This document shows, piece by piece, positions 56,039 to 64,000 of a stretch of DNA of 64,000 nt. Within the stretch, counting starts at the first letter, position 1. The number at the start of each line of letters is the position of its first letter. Source of the stretch: Hyalangium gracile. Lineage in GTDB: Bacteria; Myxococcota; Myxococcia; Myxococcales; Myxococcaceae. Made by a program: the position numbers and the translations under genes. The stretch is from assembly GCF_020103725.1 (NCBI RefSeq), contig NZ_JAHXBG010000028.1:62001-126000 (forward strand). The letters run 5' to 3'. The notes under the pieces are model-generated. The model saw nothing but the letters and a program-made list of their open reading frames with translations. It was not told where the DNA came from and did not search any database.

Positions 56039-57718
56039 TCAGAACGGCGCCGGGCGCTCGAAGGTGACGCGCTGGCCTGTTCGCGGATGCCGGAACGAGA
56101 GCGACTCGGCGTGCAGGTGCAGGCGGTCCGCCTCGCGCCCGTAGAGGCGATCTCCCACGATGGGAGCACCCAGGCCGAGGGGATGCGCCGCATGGACGCG
56201 CAGCTGGTGGGTCCTCCCGGTGAGGGGGAAGAGCGCCACCCGGGTGCGCTCGCCGTGGCGCTCGAGGACGTGCCACTCGGTCACGGCGTGCTTTCCATGC
56301 ACGGGATCGTGGATCTGCCGGGGCCGGTCATCGAGGTCGACGCGCATCGGGAAGGCGATGGTGCCGCGCTCGCCACGAACGTGACCCTCGACGCAGGCCA
56401 CGTAGCGCTTCTGGACCTCCCGCTGGGTGAACTGTCGCTGCAGGTCCGCATGCGTCCCCGGGTCGAGGGCCGCGACGAGCAGCCCCGAGGTGTCCAGGTC
56501 GAGCCGATGCACCAGGAGCGGGCCCGTCGCGTGCGGGTAGCGGATGCGCAGCCGGGCGAGCACCGAGTCCGTCACCGACTCGTCCCGTGCGGGCACGGAG
56601 AGCAGGCCGCACGGCTTGTCGACCACGACGACCCACTCGTCCTCGAAGACGACGGGCAGGTCCACGGCCGTCACGGCTGGGAGTGAGAACGTCCTTGGCG
56701 GGGAGACGCGCAGGCCTTCCAGCAGGAAGGGAAGGAGGGGGCCGCACTTGTCGCGGCAGGCCGGGTAGAACGCGCCCGCGACGCGGCCTCCCGAGGGAGG
56801 CGGGGCGCCCCACCAGAACTCCGCGAGCGCCAGCGGCTGCAGCCCGTGCGTGAAGGCATGGGCCAGCAGCTTCGGAGCCGCGCAGTCGGCGGCGCCCGAG
56901 GGAGGCTCTCCGGGAGCAAACAGGGCTCGCAGGGAGCGACGCTCGCCCCGTACGTTGGGAACGAGATAGGTGTCGTGGATCCGCTTCATGAGCGCACGGC
57001 AGACGATCCGTCGCAGGCGCTCGAGAGCCCGGAGCCGCCGTTCGAGCCGCGCGCGCCTGGGCTCGATGGCTCGCCGCTCCTCTTCCTGGGTAGCCTCCAG
57101 CCGGCGCCGCTCCGCCTTGTCGCCCCGGCTCTCTTGATCGAGCGCATGGAGAGCCTCTCGCTTCAGGCCCTCCTCGAGAGAGGTCGTTGCCGTCAGCTCC
57201 GCTCGCCGCTCGTGGCGCTTCCGTCGCCGGGCCTCGTGCAGGGCTCGCATCGCCTCGCGCTCCGCAGCGTGGCGAGCCTCCATTGCCTCGTGGGCTGTCT
57301 GAAGCGAGACGAACTCCGAAGAAGTCCGAAGCTGCTCGGCGCGGGCGAGCAGCGCCTTGACCACGGTCTCCCCGGCGGGCTCCACCCGGGCGCGGACCTC
57401 GTGGTCGAAGAGGGGAGGAACGAAGCCCGGCACCTCCCAGCGTCCATCGAGCATGCCGGAGAAGGAGCGCAGGAAGCCGATGCGGCCATCGGGCTGTCGC
57501 ACCACCAGCACGCCGAACATCTTCCCGCCCTCGGGGCCGTCGAGCATCGCGGCGGAGACGCCTGGAGCGATGAAGCCGGCTCGGAGCTCCGCCTGCATCA
57601 CCTCCGCCGCCCGACGTGCCAGCGCGTGAGGACCGAGCTCGTCCAGCGGACTCGGGAAGGCCTCGGCGACGTCGCGCGGAGCGGGCTGCGGCTCGAAGGG
57701 TGTGACGCACGTCTCCAC
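56039..57718 (-). CDS. RluA-family pseudouridine synthase with long N-terminal extension
   Basis: 559 residues from a GTG at 57718 with GGGAGG very close upstream. The C-terminal 220 residues are an RluA-type catalytic domain: VVVDKPCGLLSVPA, HRLDLDTSGLLV with the catalytic aspartate, and LTGRTHQLRVHAAH. It converts a specific uridine in rRNA or tRNA to pseudouridine. The N-terminal 330 residues include a long charged coiled coil (about 140-240), an extension also seen in some gammaproteobacterial homologues. The RNA target is not predictable. The start abuts the broken GspE-N gene. Confidence 0.88.
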   Translation of the reverse strand: METCVTPFEPQPAPRDVAEAFPSPLDELGPHALARRAAEVMQAELRAGFIAPGVSAAMLDGPEGGKMFGVLVVRQPDGRIGFLRSFSGMLDGRWEVPGFVPPLFDHEVRARVEPAGETVVKALLARAEQLRTSSEFVSLQTAHEAMEARHAAEREAMRALHEARRRKRHERRAELTATTSLEEGLKREALHALDQESRGDKAERRRLEATQEEERRAIEPRRARLERRLRALERLRRIVCRALMKRIHDTYLVPNVRGERRSLRALFAPGEPPSGAADCAAPKLLAHAFTHGLQPLALAEFWWGAPPPSGGRVAGAFYPACRDKCGPLLPFLLEGLRVSPPRTFSLPAVTAVDLPVVFEDEWVVVVDKPCGLLSVPARDESVTDSVLARLRIRYPHATGPLLVHRLDLDTSGLLVAALDPGTHADLQRQFTQREVQKRYVACVEGHVRGERGTIAFPMRVDLDDRPRQIHDPVHGKHAVTEWHVLERHGERTRVALFPLTGRTHQLRVHAAHPLGLGAPIVGDRLYGREADRLHLHAESLSFRHPRTGQRVTFERPAPF

Positions 57719-57725
57719 TCCCTCC

Positions 57726-57993
57726 CGGTAGCACGAACGCCTCGGCCGTCTCCACCGGCAGCACCTCCGTCAGGCTGGGCTCCAACGTCTCCCGATCGAG
57801 CTCCACCGTGGGCAGGTGCACCTGGTTGGACAGCAGCTCCAGCACCTGCTGAGCGGTGCAGAAGCCCTTGTCCACCACCACCTGTCCCAGGGGAACGCCC
57901 CCACTTGTAGTGGAAGCCCAGTGCCGCCCGGAGCTGGATGTCATCCACCAGCCCGGTTGCCAGAAGCAGCTCGCCCAGTCGCTTCTTCCGCAT
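57726..57993 (-). pseudogene. GspE N-terminal (MshEN) domain gene, frameshifted and truncated
   Basis: The ATG at 57993 begins KKRLGELLLATGLVDDIQLR, the start of a MshEN/GspE-N domain as found in type II secretion and many myxobacterial proteins. The frame breaks in a run of five G residues (57898-57902). In the next frame it continues VPLGQVVVDKGFCTAQQVLE and LPTVELDRETLEPSLTEVLP, then stops resembling the family near 57726, where the pseudouridine synthase begins. MshEN domains bind c-di-GMP in other proteins. Both the frameshift and the loss of the C-terminal part suggest a dead gene, although the G-run could be a sequencing error. Confidence 0.65.
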
Positions 57994-58123
57994 CGCCGCG
58001 CCCTTGGGTTGAGAGACTCCTGCCCTCGACGGAGGGCTCTGGAGGAATTGTCGGCGGATGTGCGGTGAGTTGTTTGATGTGGTTGAGTGAAGGCTTTGAA
58101 CCTTCAATGTGCGACCACGTGCG

Positions 58124-58669
58124 TCATGACTCGATGTCGAAGGAGCAATCCAGCGCGCTGCCATCCGCGTAGCGGTAGGTGAAGCTGCCGTTGAAGAAGG
58201 TCCCGCTGGAGTTATTGAGGATCCGGTCGATGCGCAGCGTGACGTCCTGGGGGATGCCGGGGGGATCCATGAAGCCCGTCCCCGAGCCGGTCTCGTCGCT
58301 GATCCAGCCCTGCCAGCTCACGATGGCGGGATCCTCTGTGGTGATGCCGGTGCTGGAGCCCCGGAGGTTGACGATGCGGGGGCCCTCCTCCCTCTCGATG
58401 GAGTTGACGCCCAGCTCGAGTTCCACCCCGAACTGCCTGTCCTCGCCCGAGGTGTACAGCAGCCGGGCGTAGTCGCGCACGGTGCCGTAGCGCTCCGAGC
58501 GGGTGGAGAACACCTTGGTGTCGCCGGAGTCGATGGGCCAGCTCACGGCCTGTCCCGAGAGGGTGCCCTGGCATTCGCCCGTGGCACTTCCGGAGCAGGC
58601 CGTGAGCAGGCCGAGGGCGAGACTGACCAGGAGGCGCATGGCCGAGCGCGGAGCGTGAGAGGGAGTCAT
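58124..58669 (-). CDS. Hypothetical lipoprotein
   Basis: 181 residues from the ATG at 58669; an ATG at 58639 (RLLVSLALGLLTAC) is almost as good. The lipobox LLTAC marks it as a lipoprotein. The mature part is beta-rich (WPIDSGDTKVFSTRSERYG, GVELELGVNSIEREEG, DVTLRIDRILNNSSGTFFNG) and ends with a cysteine in DCSFDIES that could pair with the CQGT cysteine near the start. No family is recognised. It is divergent from the isochorismatase gene. Confidence 0.65.
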   Translation of the reverse strand: MTPSHAPRSAMRLLVSLALGLLTACSGSATGECQGTLSGQAVSWPIDSGDTKVFSTRSERYGTVRDYARLLYTSGEDRQFGVELELGVNSIEREEGPRIVNLRGSSTGITTEDPAIVSWQGWISDETGSGTGFMDPPGIPQDVTLRIDRILNNSSGTFFNGSFTYRYADGSALDCSFDIES

Positions 58670-58786
58670 GCTCCGGACTCTAGCGTCCCCCACCCGAGCT
58701 CCGGTGCGGAGATCCTCGGCGCAGCGCGCCACGGTCATTCCACGGGGTGGTAGAAGGGCGTCATACCCAAGGCCCAGGAGTCACGG

Positions 58787-59338
58787 ATGAAGCGCGCGCT
58801 GCTCGTCATCGACATCCAGAAGGACTACTTCCCCGGCGGGAAGATGGAGCTCGTTGGCTCGGAGGAGGCGAGCCTGAGGGCGCGAGAGCTGATCGATGGC
58901 TTCCGCAAGGGCGGTGAGGAGCTGATCCACATCCAGCACATCGTCCAGTCGCCGAACGCGCCCTTCTTCGGCGCCGGGACGCCGGGAGCGGAGATCCATC
59001 CGAACGTTCAGCCCCTTCCGGGAGAGCGCCTGCTCGTGAAGCACCATGTCAACGCATTCAAGGACACGCCGCTGCAGACCTGGCTCCGGGAGAAGGGCAT
59101 CACCGATGTGGTGATCTGCGGAATGATGACGAGCATGTGCGTGGACGCCGCCACGCGTGCCGCGGCGGACCTGGGCTTCAACACGCACGTGGCCGCCGAC
59201 GCCTGTGCCGCTCCGGATCTGCGCTCGGGCTCCGAGATCATCCCCGGGCGGACCGTGCACAACGCCTTCCTGGCCGCGCTCGGTTCCCTGGTCGCGCGGG
59301 TGGAGAGCACGCGCGACATCCTCTCGCGGCGCGGCTGA
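58787..59338 (+). CDS. Isochorismatase-family cysteine hydrolase
   Basis: 183 residues. The catalytic triad is visible: Asp9 in LLVIDIQKDYF, Lys in LLVKHHVNAFKDT and Cys in MMTSMCVDAATRAAADLG, the last preceded by the cis-peptide ICGM. The family includes nicotinamidases and many amide hydrolases; the substrate is not evident. It is convergent with the DUF4126 operon. Confidence 0.9.
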   Translation: MKRALLVIDIQKDYFPGGKMELVGSEEASLRARELIDGFRKGGEELIHIQHIVQSPNAPFFGAGTPGAEIHPNVQPLPGERLLVKHHVNAFKDTPLQTWLREKGITDVVICGMMTSMCVDAATRAAADLGFNTHVAADACAAPDLRSGSEIIPGRTVHNAFLAALGSLVARVESTRDILSRRG

Positions 59339-59374
59339 GCCCTGCGGCGGCTGCTTCGGTAGGACGAGGCTCAG
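59335..59374. terminator. Inverted repeat spanning both stops of convergent genes
   Basis: CTGAGCC (59335-59341) and GGCTCAG (59368-59374) are perfect seven-base arms that each contain a TGA stop, one per strand, as at 6061-6087. The 26-base interval is longer than usual, so a terminator role is uncertain. Confidence 0.25.
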
Positions 59375-60150
59375 CCCGGTCTGCGGGACGACTCTTCGGT
59401 GCGACCCAGTCGCTCGGCGGCGGAGACCACCGAGGTGAGGGCTCCCCGCAGTGCCGCCTGCGCCTTGTCTCCCATCCGCAGATCGAGCTGCTTCGTCACG
59501 GGGACCTCGGCCCGGCAGTGCATGCAGCGCGAGGCCTCCGCCCGGATGGCGGTGCCGCAACTCGGGCATGGGCGGCGGAAGAGCCGGGCCTCCATCCGGT
59601 GTGCCATGACGGCCGCCACCACGCCGGCGACGGCCATCAGCACCACGAGGATGAGCGCCACCGCCGGGGCCACGAAGATGGCGATGCACAGCCCCAGCAC
59701 TCCACCTTCCATGAACCGGTTGAGCCACTTCATGGGGTGGAAGAACTCGCTCTCCAGGCCCGCGAACTCGAGGTGGACGCGTCGCCGCAGCGCCAGCGTC
59801 CCCACCGCGAACAGCGCGCCGCCCGCGCCCACCGCCCAGTCGGGCACCTGCTCCGTCTGCACGCTCATCGAGCCCATCACCGACATGGCCCCGCTGGCGG
59901 CGCTCAGTCCGTACTGGACCAGCCCGAGCAGCATGTGCATGTCCTCGTCGCGGTCGGTGATCATCTCGAAGACGAGGATGACGGCGAAGGCCGCCATGGC
60001 GCCGGGGTGCGCCATCCATTGGAGCTGGGGTGGCAGCGACACATAGCCCTGGTGCGAGGCGAGGGCGACGGCCAGCAGGCTCAGGCCCGCCCGGGTGCCG
60101 GAGGCGCTGCCCAGCCCGAGCAGCTGAGAGACCAGTGCGTAGGAGATCAT
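59371..60150 (-). CDS. DUF4126-type membrane protein with C-terminal zinc ribbon
   Basis: 259 residues. Several membrane helices (for example SQLLGLGSASGTRAGLSLLA and VAPAVALILVVLMAVAGVVA) match DUF4126, and the tail carries CPSCGTAIRAEASRCMHC, a zinc ribbon. The ATG at 60150 overlaps the stop of the preceding gene (ATGA). It is the last gene of a three-gene operon with GNAT and a second zinc-ribbon membrane protein. Confidence 0.8.
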   Translation of the reverse strand: MISYALVSQLLGLGSASGTRAGLSLLAVALASHQGYVSLPPQLQWMAHPGAMAAFAVILVFEMITDRDEDMHMLLGLVQYGLSAASGAMSVMGSMSVQTEQVPDWAVGAGGALFAVGTLALRRRVHLEFAGLESEFFHPMKWLNRFMEGGVLGLCIAIFVAPAVALILVVLMAVAGVVAAVMAHRMEARLFRRPCPSCGTAIRAEASRCMHCRAEVPVTKQLDLRMGDKAQAALRGALTSVVSAAERLGRTEESSRRPG

Positions 60151-60857
60151 GGCCTGCCTTCCGGCATGACGCCGAGCACCTGGCCCTGCAGCAGTCCGAG
60201 CTTGCCGAGGATCCACAAGACGACCGTCACCATGCCGGCCACCACCGCCAGCAGCGCTGCGGCCCAGAAGACCAGGAGCGCCATCTCCCAGAGGGCGACG
60301 GGCTCACCGCGTCCCTCGCGGCCGACCTGCCACGAGAGGTAGCGGCGGGTGGCAACCCCGGCCACCGCCACTTCGATGGCGCTCACCACCGTCTTCACGA
60401 GCGCCCCCGCGCCAGGGACGAGTGTGAGCAGCTCCAGCACGATGATGCTCAGCGCCAGGAAGCAGCCGGTCGCCAGGCGCAGCGTCCACCGCGTCACGAT
60501 GCGCCGCCGAGGCGTGAGGAGCCGCAGCCCCGGCTTCACGATGGTGAAGCGGATCCACACCAGCGCTCCGGCCAGCAGCACCGAGTTGATGAGCGGGAAC
60601 CAGCTGGCCACCAGCGCGCCCGCCGTCACGGCCGCCACCGCCAGCCACAGCCGCACGGCCGACTGCGAGCCCTGGAGCTCGTGCAGCACCATGCGATCGG
60701 TGGTGCTCGGCAGCGTCGCCTCACCGCACCTCGGGCAGTTGCGGCCTCGGAGCGCCGTGCCGCCGGGGAGCCGCTCCGCGCATCGGCGGCACCTTCCGGA
60801 CAGCAGCAGCGCCAGCTCGTGCTCCTCACGCACGGCCAGCGGAGAGGAGCTCGTCAT
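60147..60857 (-). CDS. Zinc-ribbon membrane protein (paraquat-inducible-protein-A-like layout)
   Basis: 236 residues. An N-terminal ribbon has cysteines 23, 26, 41 and 44 (CRRC and CPRC). It is followed by VLHELQGSQSAVRLWLAVAA and four or five helices. The layout recalls PqiA-type proteins, but I am not certain of the family. It overlaps both neighbours by four bases (ATGA at 60854-60857 and 60147-60150), so the three proteins are made together. Confidence 0.65.
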   Translation of the reverse strand: MTSSSPLAVREEHELALLLSGRCRRCAERLPGGTALRGRNCPRCGEATLPSTTDRMVLHELQGSQSAVRLWLAVAAVTAGALVASWFPLINSVLLAGALVWIRFTIVKPGLRLLTPRRRIVTRWTLRLATGCFLALSIIVLELLTLVPGAGALVKTVVSAIEVAVAGVATRRYLSWQVGREGRGEPVALWEMALLVFWAAALLAVVAGMVTVVLWILGKLGLLQGQVLGVMPEGRP

Positions 60858-61495
60858 GGCGTCACCGGTCGTCCCAGGAAGTCGAAGGCCTCGAGCTGGA
60901 GCTGGCTCGCCGGAGTCCGTGGATATTCCGTGGACAACAGGGTGAAGCACAGGATGTCGCCTCGGACGTGGTGCGCCGCGAGCTGCCGGTCTCGCAGGCG
61001 TCCCTCGAAGGTGAAGCCCAGCCGGCGCGCCATCGCCGCGCTCCGCTCGTTGGAGGGGCTGCACATCAGATCCATGCGCAGCACCTTGTCGAACTCGAAG
61101 GCGGTCTTGACCATGGCCGAGGCCATCTCCGTGGCGATCCCCTGACCGCCGGCGTCGCGGCGGAGCCAGTAGCCCACCTCGAGCGCGGCGATGCCGGCGC
61201 GCTTGAGCAGGTAGTTCTCGCCCAGCATCCGTCCCGACTCCGGGTCGAAGGCGCCATAGATGCGATCCTGGTCCAGATCGAAGTTCCCGCGGAACCTGCG
61301 GATCTGCGCGGCGTGGCTGTCCAGAGACGGACGTCCCTCGGGAGAGGGAGGGAAGAAGAGGTCCAGGTGCTCTCCGCTGGAGTCCACGGCCTCCTTTCGG
61401 CGCGCGGCATCCTCGGGTTGCAGGCAGCGCAGCAGGAGGCGTGGTGTTCGCAGCAGGTAGGGCGGGTGCGCGACCGTGGGAGTGGGCGAGTTCAT
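60854..61495 (-). CDS. GNAT-family (RimJ/RimL-like) N-acetyltransferase
   Basis: 213 residues from the ATG at 61495. The opening LLRTPRLLLRCLQPEDAARR is typical of RimJ/RimL-like acetyltransferases, with the acetyl-CoA motif around RRDAGGQGIATEMASAMV and the closing NERSAAMARRLGFTFEGRLR. It transfers acetyl from acetyl-CoA to an amine in the cytoplasm; the target is unknown. It is the first gene of the three-gene operon. Confidence 0.87.
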   Translation of the reverse strand: MNSPTPTVAHPPYLLRTPRLLLRCLQPEDAARRKEAVDSSGEHLDLFFPPSPEGRPSLDSHAAQIRRFRGNFDLDQDRIYGAFDPESGRMLGENYLLKRAGIAALEVGYWLRRDAGGQGIATEMASAMVKTAFEFDKVLRMDLMCSPSNERSAAMARRLGFTFEGRLRDRQLAAHHVRGDILCFTLLSTEYPRTPASQLQLEAFDFLGRPVTP

Positions 61496-61547
61496 CAAGT
61501 GGGTTCTACTATGCTCCACGAGAGGCACTCCTTCGAGGCCTCCATGG

Positions 61548-63020
61548 TCACGGCTCGCCAGAGGTGGGCTGCTTGGGAGCGTCGAAGGAGGGGCTGTAGC
61601 ACAAGCCTTCCCACTCGAACGCCTTCGCGCCACATGGAGCCTCCATGCGGCCGATCAGAATCCAGCAGCCGCCGCGGATGGCCGTCTCCATCCTGGGCTC
61701 GCACGGAGGCTTTCGCTGGCCATTGAAGGGCGAGGGAGGCATCTGCCGGCCAATCCCCGCTGGCAGGACGCCGCCGGTGGGGGTGTCCTGAAGAGACGTG
61801 GGGGACTGGTCCTCCGCCGCGACGTCCCCGAGCCCTGCTGTACCGGCGTCCGGCTTCTCCTCCTGGACTCTTTGAGTCACCTGCTGGGGCAAGGCCTCCG
61901 GCTGAGGCAATGCAGGGCGTCCCCAGTCCAGCATCACCAATATCACCGCTGCCACCAGCCCACCGACCATGGCTGCACTCGCCCATGAAAGCCAGATGGG
62001 GAAGGCGCCCTGGGGTGTGGAGCGCTCGGGTTCGGACGTAGGGGAGGAATTCGAGCGCCGGGACGTGCTGGACCTGGTCTCGCGGCTCGGTGGTGGCACT
62101 CCCTCCTCGGTGGGTGCTGCAGCCGCTGTGGGAACGATGGCTCTGTGTCCTGCTGGCCCTGCCTCGCTCAGGGCGCGGTCCAACGCCTCGGCGATCTCGC
62201 GGGCAGTACCGCGAGCCTCGCGGTCCTCCGAGAGCAGCCGGAGGATGATGGCTTCCAGTGCCGGTGCCACCGTGGCGAGCTCGCTCGGGGGCAACAGCTT
62301 CCGAGGTTCCTCTTCGATAACCGGAGGCGGATAGGTGCCGGTCACCAGCCGGTACGCCGTCACGCCCAACGCGTAGAGGTCATCGGAAGCCTGGGCCCGC
62401 CATCGGGCATCGGGATCTCTTCGGAAGCGCCACATGAAGCGCAACACTTCTGGAGCACGGTAGGGGGTAGTACCCGGAGGCGCGGTGGTGTCCGTCAGGG
62501 GGCGAGCGTTCGGGAGCCAGCCGCTGCCGAAGTCGACGAGGAAGGCGCGGTCGTCGGGGGTGACACGGATGTTGTCTCCCTTGACGTCCCGGTGCACCGC
62601 ACCCACGGAGTGGACGGCATCGATGGCTCGCGCCACCTGGGCCAGGACGAGCATGACCCGCACAGAGCTGGGCGGAGGGTCCATGGCCCATTCATAGAGG
62701 GTCGAGCCCACCACCAGCTCCATGACCAGATAGGGGTAGCGGTGGCCGCGAGGCGATGTCCAGAAGCCCGTGTCTTCGAAGCGTGGCACGGAGGGGTGCT
62801 GGATGCGCTGGAGGAGGTCGGCTTCGCGCTCGAAGCGCGCATCCCAGACCTTTCGGGCCAGCTTGAGCGCGAAGTCGCCGGCCTCGGGATGCCCAGAGCG
62901 GTGGACTCGGTACACGACGCCATAGGCACCGGAGTCCAGGCGCTCGAGGACGAGCCAGGAGTCCAGGGTGTCCCCGGGCTCGGGGGCAGGGGGCTCGAAG
63001 AAGGTCTCCTGATCGCGCAT
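61548..63020 (-). CDS. Transmembrane Ser/Thr protein kinase
   Basis: 490 residues from the ATG at 63020, with GGGAG upstream. The kinase domain (about 20-290) has LDSGAYGVVYRVH, the ATP lysine in FALKLARKV, HRDVKGDN, DFGSGW and APEVLRF. A serine-rich juxtamembrane segment leads to one membrane helix (about 345-367, WLSWASAAMVGGLVAAVILV). The outer C-terminal region ends in a cysteine-containing motif (GGCWILIG, then WEGLCYSP) shared by myxobacterial kinases as I recall. The outer part may sense an extracellular cue. Confidence 0.9.
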   Translation of the reverse strand: MRDQETFFEPPAPEPGDTLDSWLVLERLDSGAYGVVYRVHRSGHPEAGDFALKLARKVWDARFEREADLLQRIQHPSVPRFEDTGFWTSPRGHRYPYLVMELVVGSTLYEWAMDPPPSSVRVMLVLAQVARAIDAVHSVGAVHRDVKGDNIRVTPDDRAFLVDFGSGWLPNARPLTDTTAPPGTTPYRAPEVLRFMWRFRRDPDARWRAQASDDLYALGVTAYRLVTGTYPPPVIEEEPRKLLPPSELATVAPALEAIILRLLSEDREARGTAREIAEALDRALSEAGPAGHRAIVPTAAAAPTEEGVPPPSRETRSSTSRRSNSSPTSEPERSTPQGAFPIWLSWASAAMVGGLVAAVILVMLDWGRPALPQPEALPQQVTQRVQEEKPDAGTAGLGDVAAEDQSPTSLQDTPTGGVLPAGIGRQMPPSPFNGQRKPPCEPRMETAIRGGCWILIGRMEAPCGAKAFEWEGLCYSPSFDAPKQPTSGEP

Positions 63021-63363
63021 GACATCCACTCCCGTGAGGCGGATAGCGGAACGAGACCCTACCGCACAGGTGACACGCTTGTAACCCGCTCTCATGGGTT
63101 GAGCCTGCGGAAGACCCAGGGATGAACACGAGCCTGTAGGACAGCCGTACCGGTTCGCCAGGATCGTGCCCAGGTGTGAGCCTGGGGAGGCGAGGGCCCG
63201 CTGGATGCCGTGGATTGAGGGAGAGCGGGACGCCGGGGCGGGCGGACCCGTCAGCGACGGGGGGACCCGCCCCGCAGCGAGGGACCCGCGACCTGTGTCC
63301 CTGGGCTGTGGGTCGGTGCTCTGAGCCGCCCGAGTTCCATGCAGTGTTCCCAGGGGCCCGAGC
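63021..63363. other. 343-base gap between two kinase genes
   Basis: No gene, tRNA or clear promoter motif was seen. It contains three imperfect copies of GGACCCG between about 63240 and 63290. It presumably holds the promoter of the kinase gene starting at 63020 and the end of the one at 63364. Confidence 0.5.
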
Positions 63364-64000
63364 TCACCGCCGGATGAGTCGGGTACGCGCCATCGGTACG
63401 GTCTTGGCGGTGGGGCCGACGTCCGGCATGAGCGGAACGGGCGCGGAGGTGGCCTCTCGCACAAGCTCGATCAACTGCCGCCGGCCTTCGGGCAGCGGGG
63501 CCTCCGAGCCCGTGAGCGCGAGCAGCTGCTGCTGGAGCACCTCGCCCGAGCGAGTGCGCCGCTCCCGGTCATGTCGCAGCAGGCCCATGATGATGCCGTC
63601 CAGCGCGCGAGAGATGCCCGGCACGAAGTGGGAGGGAGGCATGACCGCCTGTTGCATGGAGGCAGTCATCAGCGCGGCCTGGTTGTGGCCGTGCAGGGTG
63701 GGCTGCCCGGTGAGCGCCTCGTGCAGGGTGAGGCCCAGCGCGAAGAGGTCCGCCCGGCCGTCCAGCGGATCGCCGCGGACCTGCTCGGGTGCCATGTAGC
63801 CCGCCTTGCCGCGCACCGTCTCCGCCGCCTGCGTCAGGGAGAAGCGGTTGGCAGCGCGGGCAATGCCGAAGTCCGACAGCTTCACCTCGCCAATGCGAGA
63901 CAGCAGGATGTTGGGCGGATTGAGGTCCCGGTGCACCAGCCCCAGCGGCTGGCCATCCGAGTCCGCGCGGCTGTGCATGTACGCGAGCGCCGAGGCGATC
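63364..64000 (-). CDS. Ser/Thr protein kinase, cut by the window end
   Basis: Only the C-terminal 211 residues lie in the window; the start is beyond 64000. The visible part begins IASALAYMHSR, then HRDLNPPNILL (Asn in place of the usual Lys of HRDLKP), DFGIARA, GYMAPEQVRG and GRADLFALG. The tail is short and has no membrane helix within view. The exchange of Lys for Asn in the catalytic loop recurs in many myxobacterial kinases. Confidence 0.88.
   Translation of the reverse strand, partial: IASALAYMHSRADSDGQPLGLVHRDLNPPNILLSRIGEVKLSDFGIARAANRFSLTQAAETVRGKAGYMAPEQVRGDPLDGRADLFALGLTLHEALTGQPTLHGHNQAALMTASMQQAVMPPSHFVPGISRALDGIIMGLLRHDRERRTRSGEVLQQQLLALTGSEAPLPEGRRQLIELVREATSAPVPLMPDVGPTAKTVPMARTRLIRR

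Overview
The window looks like chromosomal DNA of a myxobacterium of the Cystobacterineae (Archangium, Cystobacter or a close relative). The evidence is a very GC-rich sequence, serine/threonine protein kinases beside large histidine kinases, a lipoprotein toxin resembling the SitA toxins of Myxococcus that move between cells, single-gene stress and regulatory modules, and dense short operons with ATGA start/stop overlaps. No rRNA, tRNA, CRISPR array, phage or intact insertion sequence was seen. Bases 1-219 hold nothing I recognise.

Layout. 0.2-2.3 kb: a polymorphic toxin with a Tox-REase-5 end, broken by a frameshift, followed by an intact Imm52-like immunity gene. 2.5-6.1 kb: an MBL-fold protein, two alpha/beta hydrolases and a protein with a nucleoside-deoxyribosyltransferase/TIR-like C-terminus. 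6.1-13 kb, all on the minus strand: glgC, a hybrid histidine kinase, a Ser/Thr kinase fused to a degenerate ExeA-type ATPase, and a membrane-anchored tandem globin. 13.3-25.5 kb: prolyl oligopeptidase, dacB, remnants of a second toxin/immunity cassette, an adenylate cyclase, a sialidase-like protein, a GH63 glycosidase, a zinc-ribbon protein and a di-haem cytochrome. 25.6-30 kb: a long repeat lipoprotein, an aminotransferase fragment and a TonB protein. 30-35 kb: a signalling operon of a PhnD-PAS histidine kinase (split by a frameshift), a transmembrane kinase and an OmpR-type regulator. 35-48 kb is mostly metabolic: aldo/keto reductase, OsmC, U32 peptidase/hydroxylase, tyrA, a beta-hydroxyacid dehydrogenase, a PfkB kinase diverging from a CUT2 sugar ABC transporter, nth and membrane proteins. 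48-64 kb: a zinc peptidase, a PLC/S1-like protein, adhP, hydrolases, an RluA-type pseudouridine synthase, an isochorismatase, a three-gene zinc-ribbon/GNAT membrane operon and two Ser/Thr kinases, the last cut by the window end.

Two themes stand out. First, gene debris: the broken first toxin, the second toxin and immunity stubs beside dacB, an aminotransferase tail, a GspE-N (MshEN) stub and a histidine-kinase tail. This suggests repeated recombination at toxin and signalling loci. Second, a dispersed 25-base palindrome occurs three times in intergenic gaps (2457, 41356, 55974). Two of these lie between convergent genes, and two of the copies are identical. The most unusual proteins are the kinase-ExeA fusion with changed Walker motifs, the tandem membrane globin with recently homogenised repeats, and a DacB whose start codon appears to come from a foreign immunity gene.
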